From NCBI GenBank assembly GCA_030762895.1, contig CM061062.1, positions 232,303,879 to 232,367,878 on the forward strand: DNA of 64,000 nucleotides, given 5' to 3'. The translations under genes were made by a program, and so were the position numbers. Below are positions 49,275-61,340 of the stretch, piece after piece. This DNA is from Sophora flavescens. Lineage: Eukaryota; Streptophyta; Magnoliopsida; Fabales; Fabaceae. The notes beneath the pieces are model-generated. The model had not been told where the DNA came from. It saw only the letters and a program-made list of their open reading frames with translations, and ran no database searches. Numbering within the stretch: the stretch's first letter is position 1; each line of letters begins with the position of its first letter.

Positions 49275-50926
49275 TATGTTTTGATTAATGACCAAACTTA
49301 ATTTGATTATTACTTTGATTCACTAGCTACTTGCCAAGCTTAAGTGTTTCTATAAGATTACAATGGAGCAAGGAAGTGGATGCAAAGGATCAAAGGAGAA
49401 AAGCAAGGATCATGAAGAACCATGAAGATGAATCTCAAGAAAGATCATTAGGATTTCTATGTAAAGAAAAACTTTAAGTTTTTCTCTTTGATTAAGCTCT
49501 CAAAACTAACTAAAATGGTTTTCACAAGTTAAATGAACTTAAAATGAAAAATAATTAATTGGAAGTTCTTTACATCTATGTGTACATCAATGTACTTTTA
49601 GTTAATTAACTAACTTTTAATGAAAACCTACATGTACATCTATGTATTAATGTTATACATCAATGTATACATCGATTGATTCTGGACTTACTTGATCAAT
49701 ATACAAATTAGCTTCTATACATCGATTAATACATCGATGTATAAGTAAAAACAAAAGCCAAGTATTTTGGAAACATGCATACAATCGATTGGCACATCGA
49801 GGCATAAGTCAGAACATAAGTAAGGTCTTTTTGAAATGATGAAACAATAGATTGATACATCGATGCATAAGACCAAATAGAGGCAATGACTTTTGATAAT
49901 CATCATGCAATCGATTGATCAATCGATGTAAAGACTTATGGGCTAAAAATGCGTGAATTCTTCAAGAACACAATCGATGTACACATTTGTGTATCATTCA
50001 AAATCAAGAATTTCCAAGAACACAATTGATTGAGGAATCGATGTACCCAGGCTAAAATATGAGATCTTTGTTTAATACATCGATTACGCAATCGATTGAC
50101 TGATAGCTGAATTTTTCAGAAAAGTTTGTTTTGATCTTAACTAACTTGTGAAGTGTGCCCAACCGATCTATTTTGAAATATAACTATATAATGGCATGGA
50201 CAAACACTTTCAACAAAACAATTCATTCAATACTGAGATTAAACACGAATTTCTTTGAGAGAGGTTTTCATTGAGAAACCTTGAGTTTTTCTGTTAGAAC
50301 TTCAAATTGTAATTTCCTATTTCTTAGAATCTGAATCAAACATTTTCTTACCGCAAAAGAAAGATAAGATAGAAGGTTCTCTCGCTGTTTAGATTAAGAG
50401 TAGTAGGGACTCTTGGTGGAATGACAAGAGTAGAAGGGACTCTTGGGAATTGCAAGATTGCTGTCTGAAAATTTGTCATTGGGTAGAAGGAACCTGAGTT
50501 ATAAGCTTGTAAAGAATCTTGTGATTGATTTTCATTTAGTGGACAAAACTCACAGTGATGTGGGGACTGGATGTAGGTTACCAGAGGAGGTAGCTGAACC
50601 AGGAAAAAAATCTCGGTTTACATTTTCTCTTTATCACTTAACTCTTTATTTGCTTTATTGATGAATGTATGTTTAAGCAATTGGTTAAGGAAACCTGAAT
50701 AATATAATCTATTTGTTCATATCTGAAATCAATCACTTTGTTAATCTTTCTTGTTAAGTTTCAAGTCTTTTGTTAATTACTCTTGTAAAACACTTTTTGG
50801 TTTGTTGGTTGACAAAAACCTTTTCAAAGTTAAAAGAAAGGATTCAGTTTTTTGCAAAAAGGGGAAAAGTTTTAAAAATTATCCATACTCAATTCAACCC
50901 CCCTTCTTGAGTATTAAGAAGCCACA
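49275..50926 (+). mobile_element. 5' LTR of the Copia element
   Basis: Ends AAGAAGCCACA just before the primer site. It is rich in ATCGAT-type palindromes (49560-50110) that are kept in the 3' LTR. Confidence 0.75.
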
Positions 50927-50935
50927 AACAACAAG

Positions 50936-50947
50936 TGGCATCAGAGC
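50936..50947 (+). other. Copia primer binding site
   Basis: TGGCATCAGAGC, one base off the Met-tRNA complement TGGTATCAGAGC, about 9 bases after the LTR. Confidence 0.85.
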
Positions 50948-50982
50948 TTTCATTCTTGTGTCAAGCTTAATAACTTAAGAGG

Positions 50983-53900
50983 ATGGCTTCAAATGACATC
51001 TTGGGAGAAGGGGCTTCTCTTACAGGACCCCCTGCATTCAATGGCACTGCCTATATGTATTGAAAGAAATGATGTTAATATTCCTTGAGGCTAGTGGTAT
51101 TGATGTATTAGATGCTGTTGAGAATGGTTCATGCATCCCTCACACTCTTGATGCAAATGACACCAAGAAAGATAAGCTTAGAAGTGAATGGGATGATGAT
51201 GACAAGAAGAGAGTAGGTTATAATGCTAAAGCTAAAAGTATTATAACTGCTGTCTTGAGTTATGATGAAATTTTCAGGGTCTCTAATTGTAAGACAGCCA
51301 AGCAAACGTGGGATACGTTGCAAATTACTCATGAAGGAACAAGTGATGTAAAGAGAGGAAGAATGAACTCACTCATACATGAGTATGAACTGTTTCACAT
51401 GAAGTAAGATGATGACATCAATGATATGCAAAGAAGATTCACTCATATTGTGAATCAATTGAATGGACTTGGAAAGAGTATTTCAGATGAACAACAAATC
51501 AACAAGGTTATGAGATGTTTGACAAGAGAATTGCAACCAAAGATCAATGCTGTAGCTGAATCAAGAGACTTAGAAACCATGAACATTGCTACACTATTTG
51601 GAAAGCTCAAAGAACACGAGATGGAGCTTCATAGGTTGAATGATCATGAAGAGAAGGAGAAAAAGAAGAAAGGGTTATCACTTAAACACATATCTCAAAA
51701 GAAGTTCTTGATAGTGATGAAGATGAAGATTCTGAAGAGGATATGAGACTGCTAGCCAGGAAATTCAAAAGATTCCTAAAAAAGAAGAATTCTTTTAAGA
51801 AAAAGCCCTCAAACTTCTTTCCTAAGAAGAATACTTCAAAAGCTGAAAGCTCAACATCAAATGTGAAGTGTTATGAATGTGGGAAACCTGGACATTACAA
51901 GAATGAGTGTCCTAAACTTCAAAAGAAGGACAAGCATGACAATCATAAGTCCAAGGACAAGAAGAATAGAAAGCCAAGAAGAGCATACGTAGCTTGGGAG
52001 GAAAATGATATGGATTCTTCTGAAGATTTTGAGGAAGAAGAGACAAATCTTTGTCTTATGACTAATCATCAAAGTGACAATGAAAATGAAGATGAGGTAA
52101 ATGATGTTCCCCCTACTTATGATGAACTACAAGATGCTTTTGATGAATTGCATAGTGAATATCCAAAAATTGCTAAGCAATTAATGTCATCTAGGAAAGT
52201 CATTGCTAAACATTGTAGTGATTATGCATCTCTTCAAATTAAGAATAATTAATTAGAAGCTAAAAACAATAGGCTAAGTGCATCTAGTTCTACATTCTAT
52301 AATTGCAACATTTTGAAAGAAGTGGTAGAAAAACTGAAAAGTACACTATCCAAATTTACAATGGGAAGAGATAATCTAAATGCCATATTACGACGACAAA
52401 AAGGAGTATATGATAAAGCTGGAATAGGTTACAAACTAGCAATGCATGAAAAAGCTTTTAAGAAACTCTTTGTTGCACCTAAATCTTCTACTAGTCCTTT
52501 TGTAAAATGTTTCTATTGTGCAAGAAAAGGACATACAGCTTCTACATGCTATTTTAGAAATCCTTCAAGGATAAGTGTCAATCAAATATGGGTTCCTAAG
52601 GGAACATATGTCATGACTAACACCAAAGTACCCAAAAAAATTTGGGTACCTAAGACAAATGCTTAAAATCTGTGTTGTAGGTGTGTTTGAAGGCCAAAAG
52701 CTCAAGTTGGTACTTAGATAGTGGCCGCTCCAAACACATGACTGGAGACATCACAATATTTACTTCCTTCACTTCCAAACAAGGTGGAAATGTAACATAT
52801 GGTGACAACAACTAAGGAAGAATTCTTGGTGTTGGCACAATTAGAAAAAGTCCAGCAACTAAGATTGAAGGAGTTCTCTATGTGGAAGGGCTCAAACATA
52901 ACCTATTGAGCATAAGTCAACTTTGTGACAAAGGGTACAAGGTAGACTTTAATTCAAACATGTGTATGATTGAATCTAGACATGATAGTAACATGAAGTT
53001 GATTGCAAATAGAGTTAATAACATCTATATGCTATATTTAGATAATTTATCTTCTAATGATGCATTTTGCTTAATTTCAAAAGAAGAATAAAATTGGCTT
53101 TGGCATAGGAGAATAGCTCACATTCACATGGATCACTTGAACAAATTGATTTCCAAAGAACTTGTAATTGGTTTACCTAAGAAGAAGTTTATAAAAGATG
53201 ATTTATGTGATGCTTGTCAAAAGGGTAAACAGGTGAAAAATTCTTTCAAAGCTAAAAACATTGTTTCAACTACTAGACCTTTACAATTGTTGCATATGGA
53301 TCTTTTTGGTCCTTCTAGAACAAAAAGTTTTGGTGGAAATCTTTATGCTCTTGTAATTGTTGATGATTTCTCTATATTTACTTGGACATACTTTTTAGCA
53401 CATAAAAATGAAGCCTTTTCTACTTTTAAGAAAATAGCTAAGCTTGTAAAACATGAGAAAGACATGAAAATTGTATATATTAGGAGTGATCATGGAGGTG
53501 AATTACAAAATGAGGAGTTTGACAAATTCTGTGATGAACAAGGTATATAACACAATTTTTCAGCACCTAGAACTCCACAACAAAATGGAGTAGTTGAAAG
53601 GAAAAATAGATCTCTTGAAGAGATTGCTAGAACCATGTTGAATGACTCTAATGTGCCAAAATACTTTTGGGTAGATGCTGTGAGTACAGCTTGCTATGTA
53701 CTAAATAGAGTCCTAATTAGACCAATATTGAAGAAAACTCCATATGAGTTATACAAGGGAAGGAAATCAAATATTGCTCACTTTCATGTCTTTGGTATCA
53801 AGTGTTTTGTTATAAACAATGGCAAAGATAATCTAGGTAAATTTGATCCTAAAGTTGATGAAGGTATTTTCCTAGGCTATTCATCATCTAGTAAAGCTTT

Positions 53901-54204
53901 TAGAATCTTCAACAAAAGAACTCAAACAATTGAATAATCTGTACATGTTACATTTGATGAAACTAACCCCAAAAGGTTGGGAAATGATGTTTTTGATGAT
54001 GTTGTAGAAACTTTAGAAGAAACTCAACTTGAAGAAAAGTAAGACAATGCAAAATTGGATGGAGTAGTAGAAATTCCGGCAGAAGAACAATATGAAGAAC
54101 TACCTAAGGAGTGGAAAACTACAAGGAATCACCCTTTGGACAACATTATTGGTGAAATAGCTAAAGGGGTAACTACTATACATTCCTTAAGAAATGCATG
54201 TAAT
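50983..54204 (+). pseudogene. gag-pol: Copia gag-pol, protease and integrase only, decayed
   Basis: Starts at the ATG at 50983 (MASNDILGEG..., FNGT). In order: a Copia gag domain (to about 51740), a CCHC zinc knuckle CYECGKPGHYKNEC (51871-51912), a second CX2C knuckle CFYCARKGHTASTC, an aspartic protease (WYLDSGRSKHMTGD; the usual Cys after DSG is Arg), the pre-integrase HHCC region (WLWHRRIAH...CDACQKGK), and the integrase core with Asp in LLHMDLFGP, Asp in RSDHGGE and Glu in VVERKNRS. Lesions: a lost base turning the YW codons near 51060 out of frame, TAA after FHMK (51405), a frameshift near 51690, TAA near 52250, and stops in the protease, before WLWH, after CDEQGI (53548) and after RTQTIE. 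The frame last reads as Copia at HSLRNACNNMG; reverse transcriptase is deleted. Confidence 0.9.
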
Positions 54205-54284
54205 AACATGGGTTTCCCTCCAAAATTTTCACTTCTCCAATCCAAATATCAAATACCCAAAACCCTAGCTCGAAAATCACTCCA

Positions 54285-55733
54285 ATGGCTCGTGTGAAGC
54301 AAACTGGTCCTTCTACACCTGTTCCCTCTAACTCCACATCTTCCTCCTCAACCCAATTTTCCACACCTCAACAAGTTTCCCCTATTGTTACACCCTCACG
54401 CCCTAAAAGGAAAGAATCTGAGAAAACCCAAACCTCTTAAAGGCAAGATAAGCTTCCTATCAAGGAACTTGCTAAGAAGAAGCAAGATAAAGGAAAGAAG
54501 AAGGTGTCTAAGTCCTTAAAACCAGCACTTAAGAAGTAAGAAAAGAAGAAGTAGGTGATGAAGGAAACACCTAAAAAGAAAGCTGATCAGAAGAAGAGAA
54601 AGAGGACAGAGGAAGAAGAAGAAGAAGATGAAGATGAGGATCTAATCACTGAAATTGTGCTGTTTAAGAGGTATTTCTCTGATGAAGAATACATCATGTT
54701 GTATAAAAATGACTTTAAACACATAGATACCCATGAAGCAAGAACTGTGGATTTTAGTTATTTTGAGTCAAATGGATTTACATTTCACAAAATCTTAGAG
54801 GATTATAAGCTGAGTGTTTTCCTTCAGATCAAGAGTGACATCTATCCAACCTTGATCAAAGCATTCTATTGCACTCTTGAGCTGGATAATGTAGGCTTTA
54901 CTACCGAGGTCAAGAATGAGAGGATTGAAATGACCTTTAATCAATTCTTACAATTCACTGGTCTGAACTATCTTGGAAGCAATATGGCTGGAGTTGGTCC
55001 TGAAAGTGCATGGTTAAAAGCTTATGACAAGGAAGAAGCTAGGACAGTGCTACTAGTGGAGAATGCACCAGAAGGGAGATTGATTGACATCAGCTCCATG
55101 CATGTCCAACACAGGCTAATTCAATATGTGCTAAGTAGGATGCTCCTACCAAGGTCTAGAAACCATGTAGTTTTACAGAACAATGACATGCTGATGTTGA
55201 TGCCATGATTGAGAAGAAACAGCCCAGCTGGAGCTATATCATTGTAAGGCATATGGTAGATTTCAAGATTAGTGGAGCTACCTTACCCTACCCTGGATTG
55301 GTAGTGAAGTTGCTTGAGCATTTTGGGGTCTCCATGGAAAATGAGGAGAGATTCAAGGCTAGGCAGGTCACTCACAAATTTGGTGACGGGACCATTAATC
55401 GACAACAATGAACCAATGGCTTAAATGGACAACAATGAGATGAATGCTAAAATGGACAAGTTGATAAAGATGATTGAAGTGTTTGAAAATAGGCAATACA
55501 AGCAAAACTTGATGATCAAGAGGACTTTGGACTACATGAGTCTGAAGCTCAACACTCTTGAAGGGAAGATGGCCACTGTGCATCTACACCTAAGGATTCC
55601 CATCATTGCACCTCCACCTCCAGAAGTTCCTCCAACTTCTGAGGATGTTGTGCAAATGGCAAGGGAGGCTGCTGCTGCTGCTACTGTACCTGAAGAGGAA
55701 GCTACTCCTGAAAACCAAGCAGCTAGACCCTAA
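54285..55733 (+). pseudogene. SIRE envelope-like / plant transposon protein ORF
   Basis: Begins MARVKQTGPSTPVPS at 54285, a basic Ser/Pro-rich head, then acidic and lysine runs (EEEEEEDEDED). The globular part (KRYFSDEEYIMLY...FYCTLELDN...MTFNQFLQFTGLNYLG) resembles the domain annotated in legume SIRE elements as envelope-like and in Pfam as a putative plant transposon protein. A VRHMVDFKIS...LPYPGLV segment and a coiled-coil-like C-terminus (MDKLIKMIEVFENRQYKQN) follow, then a Pro/Ala-rich tail. Stops at 54438, 54537 and 54552 and frameshifts near 55195 and 55400 break it. No role in entry or infection has been shown for such plant ORFs. Confidence 0.75.
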
Positions 55734-55983
55734 CAGAACACTGAAGAGACAAGGAACAATGAAGATGTTTAGCTTTAAGGTCTCTTGTTGTGTCTGTACA
55801 TGGTGTTAGGATGGTATTTTTCAATGTTTAATTGCTTGTTGCTTTCAGTTTCTGTTATTTCATCATTGAACTATATTTTGTTGTAATCATTGGATGTACT
55901 TTTTATGTTTAAAAGACAATATGATTGAATGTACTCCATGTTTTGGAAAAATGAAAATATGAATGAATGCACATTGTTTTTTG

Positions 55984-55986
<3 letters not shown>

Positions 55987-56045
<59 letters not shown>
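55987..56045. repeat. (TA)n microsatellite
   Basis: About 29 uninterrupted TA dinucleotides in the Copia 3' untranslated region. Confidence 0.97.
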
Positions 56046-56048
<3 letters not shown>

Positions 56049-56331
56049 TGTACCTTGTTTTTCAATGCTTATGATTTGCATCTCCCATGAATTCTTTTTG
56101 ATAATGACAAGGGGGGAGAAAGGGTACCATACTAATGAAATGAACTAATGATCTTAACACACTGAATTTTGATAATAATGCTATAACTATGATCCTATAC
56201 ATGTTTAGAACTGTCAATTAGACAGGGGGAGTAATGGTAACCACTGCTGCATTTATGAACTATGAAATTTCAAATACTTCCTATGATATCTTGAATATTC
56301 TAACATGTTAAGTATGGTAAGTTTGTCAACA

Positions 56332-56345
56332 ATCAAAAAGGGGGA
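56332..56345 (+). other. Copia polypurine tract
   Basis: ATCAAAAAGGGGGA after TTTGTCAACA, the typical SIRE tract. A 3' LTR start should follow directly, but a scrambled 50-bp LTR piece and copied host flank intervene. Confidence 0.75.
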
Positions 56346-56401
56346 TCCGACTAGTTACAATGAACTTAAAATGGTTTTCTCTTTGGTTAAGTTCTCAAAA
56401 C

Positions 56402-56600
56402 TAGATTCGGACTCATCGAATTGCCTAGCCCATGCAAGTTTAGGGTTAACAACCGTAGCTTCCTCTCTTAGAGGCTTTCCATCTGGAATTCCTTACATGG
56501 CAAGTCGAATCATTTCCATCTTCTGCCATGCGCAATCATTGGCTCCCTTGATAGTTAGCAAATAAGTCGGATCCCACTCATTTGTGGATAAATGACCCTA
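56402..56600 (-). repeat. Duplicate of the Copia left flank
   Basis: Matches 49076-49274 with scattered differences, from TAGATTCGG.CTCATCGAATT through GCAATCATTG.CTCCCTTGA to the LTR edge. It is host-element sequence that should occur only outside the Copia insertion. Confidence 0.85.
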
Positions 56601-58255
56601 GTATGTTTTGATTAATGACCAAACTTAATTTGATTATTAATTTGATTCAATAGCTACTTGTCAAGCTTAAGTGTTTCTATAAGATTACAATGCAGCAAGG
56701 AAGTGGATGCAAAGGATCAAAGGAGAAAACCAAGGATCATGAAGAACCATGAAGGTGAATCTCAAGCAAGATCATCAGGATTCTTATGTAAAGAAAAACT
56801 TTAAGTTTTTATCTTTGATTAAGCTCTCAAAACTAATTAAAATGGTTTTCGCAAGTTCAAATGAACTTAAAATGAAAAAGAATTAATTGAAAGTTCTTTA
56901 CATCTATGTGTACATCGATGTACTTTCAGTTAATTAACTAAGTTTTAATGAAAACCTATGTGTACATCTATGTATAAATGTTATACATCAATGTATACAT
57001 CGATTGATTCTGGACATACTTGATTAGTATGCAAATTAGCTTCTGTACATCGATTAGTAAATTGATGTATAAGTAAAAAAAGAAGCCAAGTCTTTTTGAA
57101 ACATGCATACAATTGATTGGTACATCGATGCATAAGTCAGAACATAAGTAAGGTCTTTTTGAAATGATGAAACAATCGATTGATACATAGATGCATAAGC
57201 CCAAACAGAGGCAAGGAATTTTGATAATCATCATGCAATCGATTGATCAATCGATGTAAAGACTTCTGGGCTAAAAATGCATGAATTCTTCAAGAACACA
57301 TTCGATGTACACATCTGTGTATCATTCAAAATCAAGAATTTATAAGAACACAATCGATTGAGGAATCGATCTACTCAGGCTAACATATGAGATCTTTGTT
57401 TAATACATCGATTACACAATCGATTGACTGATAGCTGAATTTTTCAGGAAAGTTTGTTTTGATCTTAACTGACTTGTGAATTGTGCCCAACCGTTCTAAT
57501 TTGAAATGTAATTATATAATGGCATGGGTAAACACTTTCAACATAACAATTCATTCAATACTGATACTAAACACGAATTTCTTTGAGAGAGCTTTTCATT
57601 GAGAAACCTTGAGTTTTTCTGTTAGAACTTCAAAATGTGATATCTGATTCTTAGAATCTGAATCAAACTTTTTCTTACTGCAAAAGAAAGATAAGATTGA
57701 AGGTTCTCTCACTGTTTAAATCAAGAATAGAAGGGACTCTTGGTGGATTGACAACAGTAGATGGGACTCTTGGGAATTTCAAGATTGCTTTGTCTGAAAA
57801 GCTGTCATTGGGTAGAAGGAACTTGAGTTTGAAGCTTGTAAAGAATCTTGTAATTGATTTTCATTTAGTGGACGAAACTCACAGTGATGTGGGGACTGGA
57901 TGTAGGCTACCATAGGAGGTAGCTGAACCAGGATAAAATATCGGTTTACATTTTCTCTCTATCCCTTAACTCTTTATTTTCTTTATTGATGAATGTATGT
58001 TTAAGCAATTGGTTAAAGAAACCTGAATAATATAATCTATTTGTTCATATCTGAAATCAATCACTTTGTTAATCTTTCTTGTTAAGTTTCAAGTCTTTTG
58101 TTAATTACTCTTGAAAAAACACTTTTTGGTTTGTTGGTTGACAAAAACCTTTTCAAAGTTAAAAGAAAGGATTCGGTTTTTGCAAAAAAGGGGAAACGTT
58201 TTTAAAATTATCCATACTCAATTCAACCCCCCTTCTTGAGTATTAAGAAGCCACA
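56601..58255 (+). mobile_element. 3' LTR of the Copia element
   Basis: About 1,655 bp, aligned end to end with 49275-50926 at high similarity and ending AAGAAGCCACA. ATCGAT clusters are conserved. Confidence 0.78.
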
Positions 58256-58630
58256 ACCTACATCATCCTCTTCCTTTTTGGTAAAGTTTTCCACTTCTGG
58301 GAATGGGATCTGCTTTTCTTCCACTACTTTCTTGACTTTCGTGTACAATTCATGATCGGTGTCTATGCACACCGGAAAGTTCCGTTGCCTCTCTTCTATC
58401 TCATGCTCAATCTACCTCTGGACATAGTCCTTCACACCCCTACCGAAGCTCAAGTGAAACAGATCTTTCTCCTCCTCTTGTTCTTTTGTCAAATTTTCTA
58501 AAAATGGGAAGGGGATCCTTCTCTCTCGAATTGCTTCCTTGACATATTGATAATCGGGGTGGCCCTGAGTGATTGTTTTCTCATCTACCGGCATTCTTAC
58601 ATTGTGCATGTGGCTCCAGTCAATTGTCAT
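58256..58630 (-). pseudogene. Unrecognised retroelement ORF fragment
   Basis: Minus-strand frame beginning MTIDWSHMHNVRMPVDEKT at 58630 and containing PFPFLENLTKEQEEEKDLF; a stop at 58412 is followed in frame by a second similar unit (PFPEVENFTKKEED), so the protein had an internal repeat. It runs into the Copia insertion at 58255 and likely joined 49262. No named domain. Confidence 0.45.
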
Positions 58631-59046
58631 CTAATTATTTACAAGTCAAATATGGTCAATAACTAATATAAAAAATAAAATCAAAAATAAAATAAAGATA
58701 AAATAAAACATGCACCCACATATATACAACTAAAGTGCATAAATATCCAACAAATAAAGTATTTTAGTTTCTAGCTAATCATGATGTACGATCGAATCGA
58801 ATACTAGCTAGAACTCAAAAAAGAAAAATCTGAGTGACCCTGGCGTAGAATCAATCAAACACGATCATGTTCGTCGGGTCATTCTCTTGGTCCTGGCCAC
58901 CAAAATCATCCTCGGGCTCTGGAGCCTCGGGAACCCCCCTCTGGCTGGGCATCCTGGCCCCCAGGAAAGTCCTGCTAGTAAAACCCGAGCTCCAACTCCT
59001 TCTCGACCTGGTAAACAGGTACCCGACCCCCCTGAGCAGCTCGGCT
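58631..59046. other. Non-coding spacer between ORF fragments
   Basis: AT-rich to 58800, then GC-richer with several stops in every minus frame. It could hold an intron or a decayed linker. The plus-strand ORF at 58867-59184 mirrors the minus frame and has no support. Confidence 0.35.
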
Positions 59047-60069
59047 CTACTTTTTGAAGAAATCCCTTGTTGGCACAGGAGACCTTATCATGGCCTGCAT
59101 GTTATGTTGGATGGCGACCAACATCTCATCGGTGGAAGGGCGTTGTGGTGTTTGAGCCGGTCTCTGCCTCCGGGGTGGTGCTGACTCTCCGTAGTAGTGG
59201 CGGCGGATGTAGTCTCTGTCGATTGGCTTCCTAGGAGTTTTCTCAACCTCCTGAGATACAGCCAATCCTACCCTGGCCATCATCACTGTGATCAAGAAGC
59301 CATGTGATAACACTCCCTTTTCATTCCGGGAGTTAGCCTTCTGTTGGATGTTAGTGCCTATCACTGAGCCCACATCAATGCTCTTCCCTGTCATGATGTC
59401 ATAGAGGAGGTGGGCCCGCACATCAGTGATACCCGACTTATGTGAGCTGCATATGAGGTTGGCATGGATGAACATATGCCAAATGCGGGCCACGAGATTT
59501 AGATCCATCATCATCAGTCTCAGCAGGTTCCCAGAGGTCCCCACTACCCACTAGGTTCCCGATTTGCACAGGTGTCCAAAATAGGCTGGGCAAGGGCCTG
59601 GACTCCAGGCATCAGTTGATGCTTGCTCCTCTCCCCCAAGTGTTCTGGACATCGACGCAGTGGTTGATGTCTTCTGCAGTAAAAGTCATCCCGACACCCC
59701 TCACCATAGTGACACCACTAGGCTCAGTGGGGTCGGGGTCGTAGGCATTATCATAAAATTCCTTGACGAGTTTAAGGTCGACTCGCCTAGGAACGTTCGC
59801 TAAGTAACCCAACCCCTTTGGGTAATCTCCTTAGTGATGAAGGAGTAAATGTTCCCCGTGAGAGCTACCCTCCTCTTGAGTACAATATCCTTCTCCTTGA
59901 TCCGGTCATAATAAGCCCTATGCTCAGTAGAACGGATTAGAAGAGCAGGAGCTGCACTCCTAGAAGAGGTACCAGCTACCTCGGGGAACACCCGCTCCTC
60001 CTCTTGATTTGCATGTCTCTTTTTGGGCTTCGACTGCTACTTTTCAGCAGTATTCTTTGGAGGAACCAT
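59047..60069 (-). pseudogene. Putative plant transposon protein, decayed
   Basis: Starts at the ATG at 60067-60069 (MVPPKNTAEK, then a TAG and a basic stretch). The body, HRAYYDRIKEKDIVLKRRV, QRGW, YLANVPRRVDLKLVKEFYDNA, FTAEDINHCVDV and ARIWHMFIHANL...HLLYDIMTGKSIDVG, resembles the plant transposon protein domain also seen in SIRE envelope-like ORFs. The reading frame shifts at RGW (near 59810), and again near 59560 after WGRGASIN. The tail is Arg/Pro/Gln-rich and ends at 59047. It is the main coding remnant of the element that hosts the Copia insertion. Confidence 0.65.
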
Positions 60070-61340
60070 ACCTGAAAACCAAAAAAGTCCCAATACAATG
60101 CATAATATCAATATAATTCACAGTTCATGAAACAAAATTGAATCCTAATTTTTTTTATAGATATATTCCAACAGTCGAAGGGGTTGAAACTTATAGTTTC
60201 GTTCCAACGCAACAGTTAACAAATAAAGCATGTTCAGAACACAAATTCCATTCCAAACAGTTTCAAAATTACCAAATTACCAATGCCCCAACCTAGCATG
60301 CACCAGTCTCTAACACTAAAACCCTAAACTTAGGTTCTAACACAATACAATCCAGTCAGAGCAGCCCACAATCATATATCAATTTATACTAATTCCTTTC
60401 CACTCTTACATGTTCAAGCACAATTTCCCATAGGCTTTCAATCAATATAAATATGTTCATGGCATCAATTATTGTCATTCAAACAGATTCTCATTCACAC
60501 ATTCACGATGTATATACCATGAACATCCCTACTATCTTAAACATATAGTGAATGGTCCTAACTCCCCTAGTATCAAAAACATTTCGATCAAAGGAGAAGA
60601 GGAGGATAACCTATACCAGTTATTGCCAAACACATGAAGTAAGATATTGGGAAACAAACTTTGATGATAATGAGATGAGTGATGAAAAGAATGGAGATGA
60701 GGGTGAGGTCCCCTTAATTGCGCGTGTGAGAGAGGAGAAGAAGAAGTTTTTCTTTTGAACTTTGATTGCCCAAGTGAGCAGATTGCTTGCGGGGCGTTCT
60801 TTATTCTCTACCTCGTGGGGCAAGCGTGGGTTCGAGATGCGAATCTGGAAAATTTTCCATTTTTGAATTCCCAGATTCATGAGGAAAAGAGCCATTCGCG
60901 AGGTGAAACAGAATAGGTCCGAATTTAGAATCTCTACCTAGCGGGGTGAATGAGATCTTGGCGGGGCGAATCTGCAATCCCTGACCTTTCAACTTTTCCT
61001 GATTTGCGAGGCGAGAAAGCACTCGCGGGGAAAAACTAGGTTTTGTTCCCTTGTTCATCATCTCTGCCTCGTGAGGCGAGGCACGTTTCGTGGGATAAGC
61101 CAGAGACCTGGATTTTCTTAATGCTCTGTCTCGCAGGGCGAGCCAGAGGAGAATTTCGCCCCTATATTTTCTAAATGCAATTAAGTCCTACATGCTTCCT
61201 AAATGTAATTTTATATCTAAGGACCCTATAGGAAGATACTTTTTAGTTTTTATGACTCTATTTATGCATCAAGAGGATATAAACCTTGGGTTGCCTCCCA
61301 AGTAGCACTTGTTTAATGTCTCGAGCCTTACTCAAGTCGC
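60070..61340. mobile_element. Retroelement non-coding region with GGGGCGAG motifs
   Basis: No supported gene. 60785-61145 has repeated CTCGCGGGGCGA-like words, many facing each other as inverted pairs (CTCGTGAGGCGAGGC near 61069, TCTCGCAGGGCGAGCC near 61129). At 61265-61340 the phrase GGGTTGCCTCCCAAGTAGCA, common in plant gypsy elements, appears. Confidence 0.45.

Larger units (their letters stand above)
49275..58255 (+). mobile_element. SIRE-type Copia retrotransposon, defective
   Basis: LTRs of about 1.65 kb (49275-50926 and 56601-58255) flank a primer site, broken gag-pol, an envelope-like ORF and a polypurine tract. The order and the extra 3' ORF are those of the SIRE (Maximus) lineage. 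Reverse transcriptase and RNase H are entirely missing between about 54205 and 54285. The LTR left edge is approximate: CCTA before it resembles ACCTA after the right LTR (58256-58260). The right LTR is preceded by a copy of the host flank (56402-56600), so its left side was rearranged. Confidence 0.85.

Noticed and set aside
54555..55208. 217-codon ORF as a host nuclear gene
   Set aside because: It is in frame with and downstream of a broken envelope-like ORF of a Copia element and lies between that element's integrase and polypurine tract.
58867..59184. Plus-strand 105-codon ORF
   Set aside because: It is antisense to the better supported minus-strand transposon ORF fragments and has no recognisable domain.
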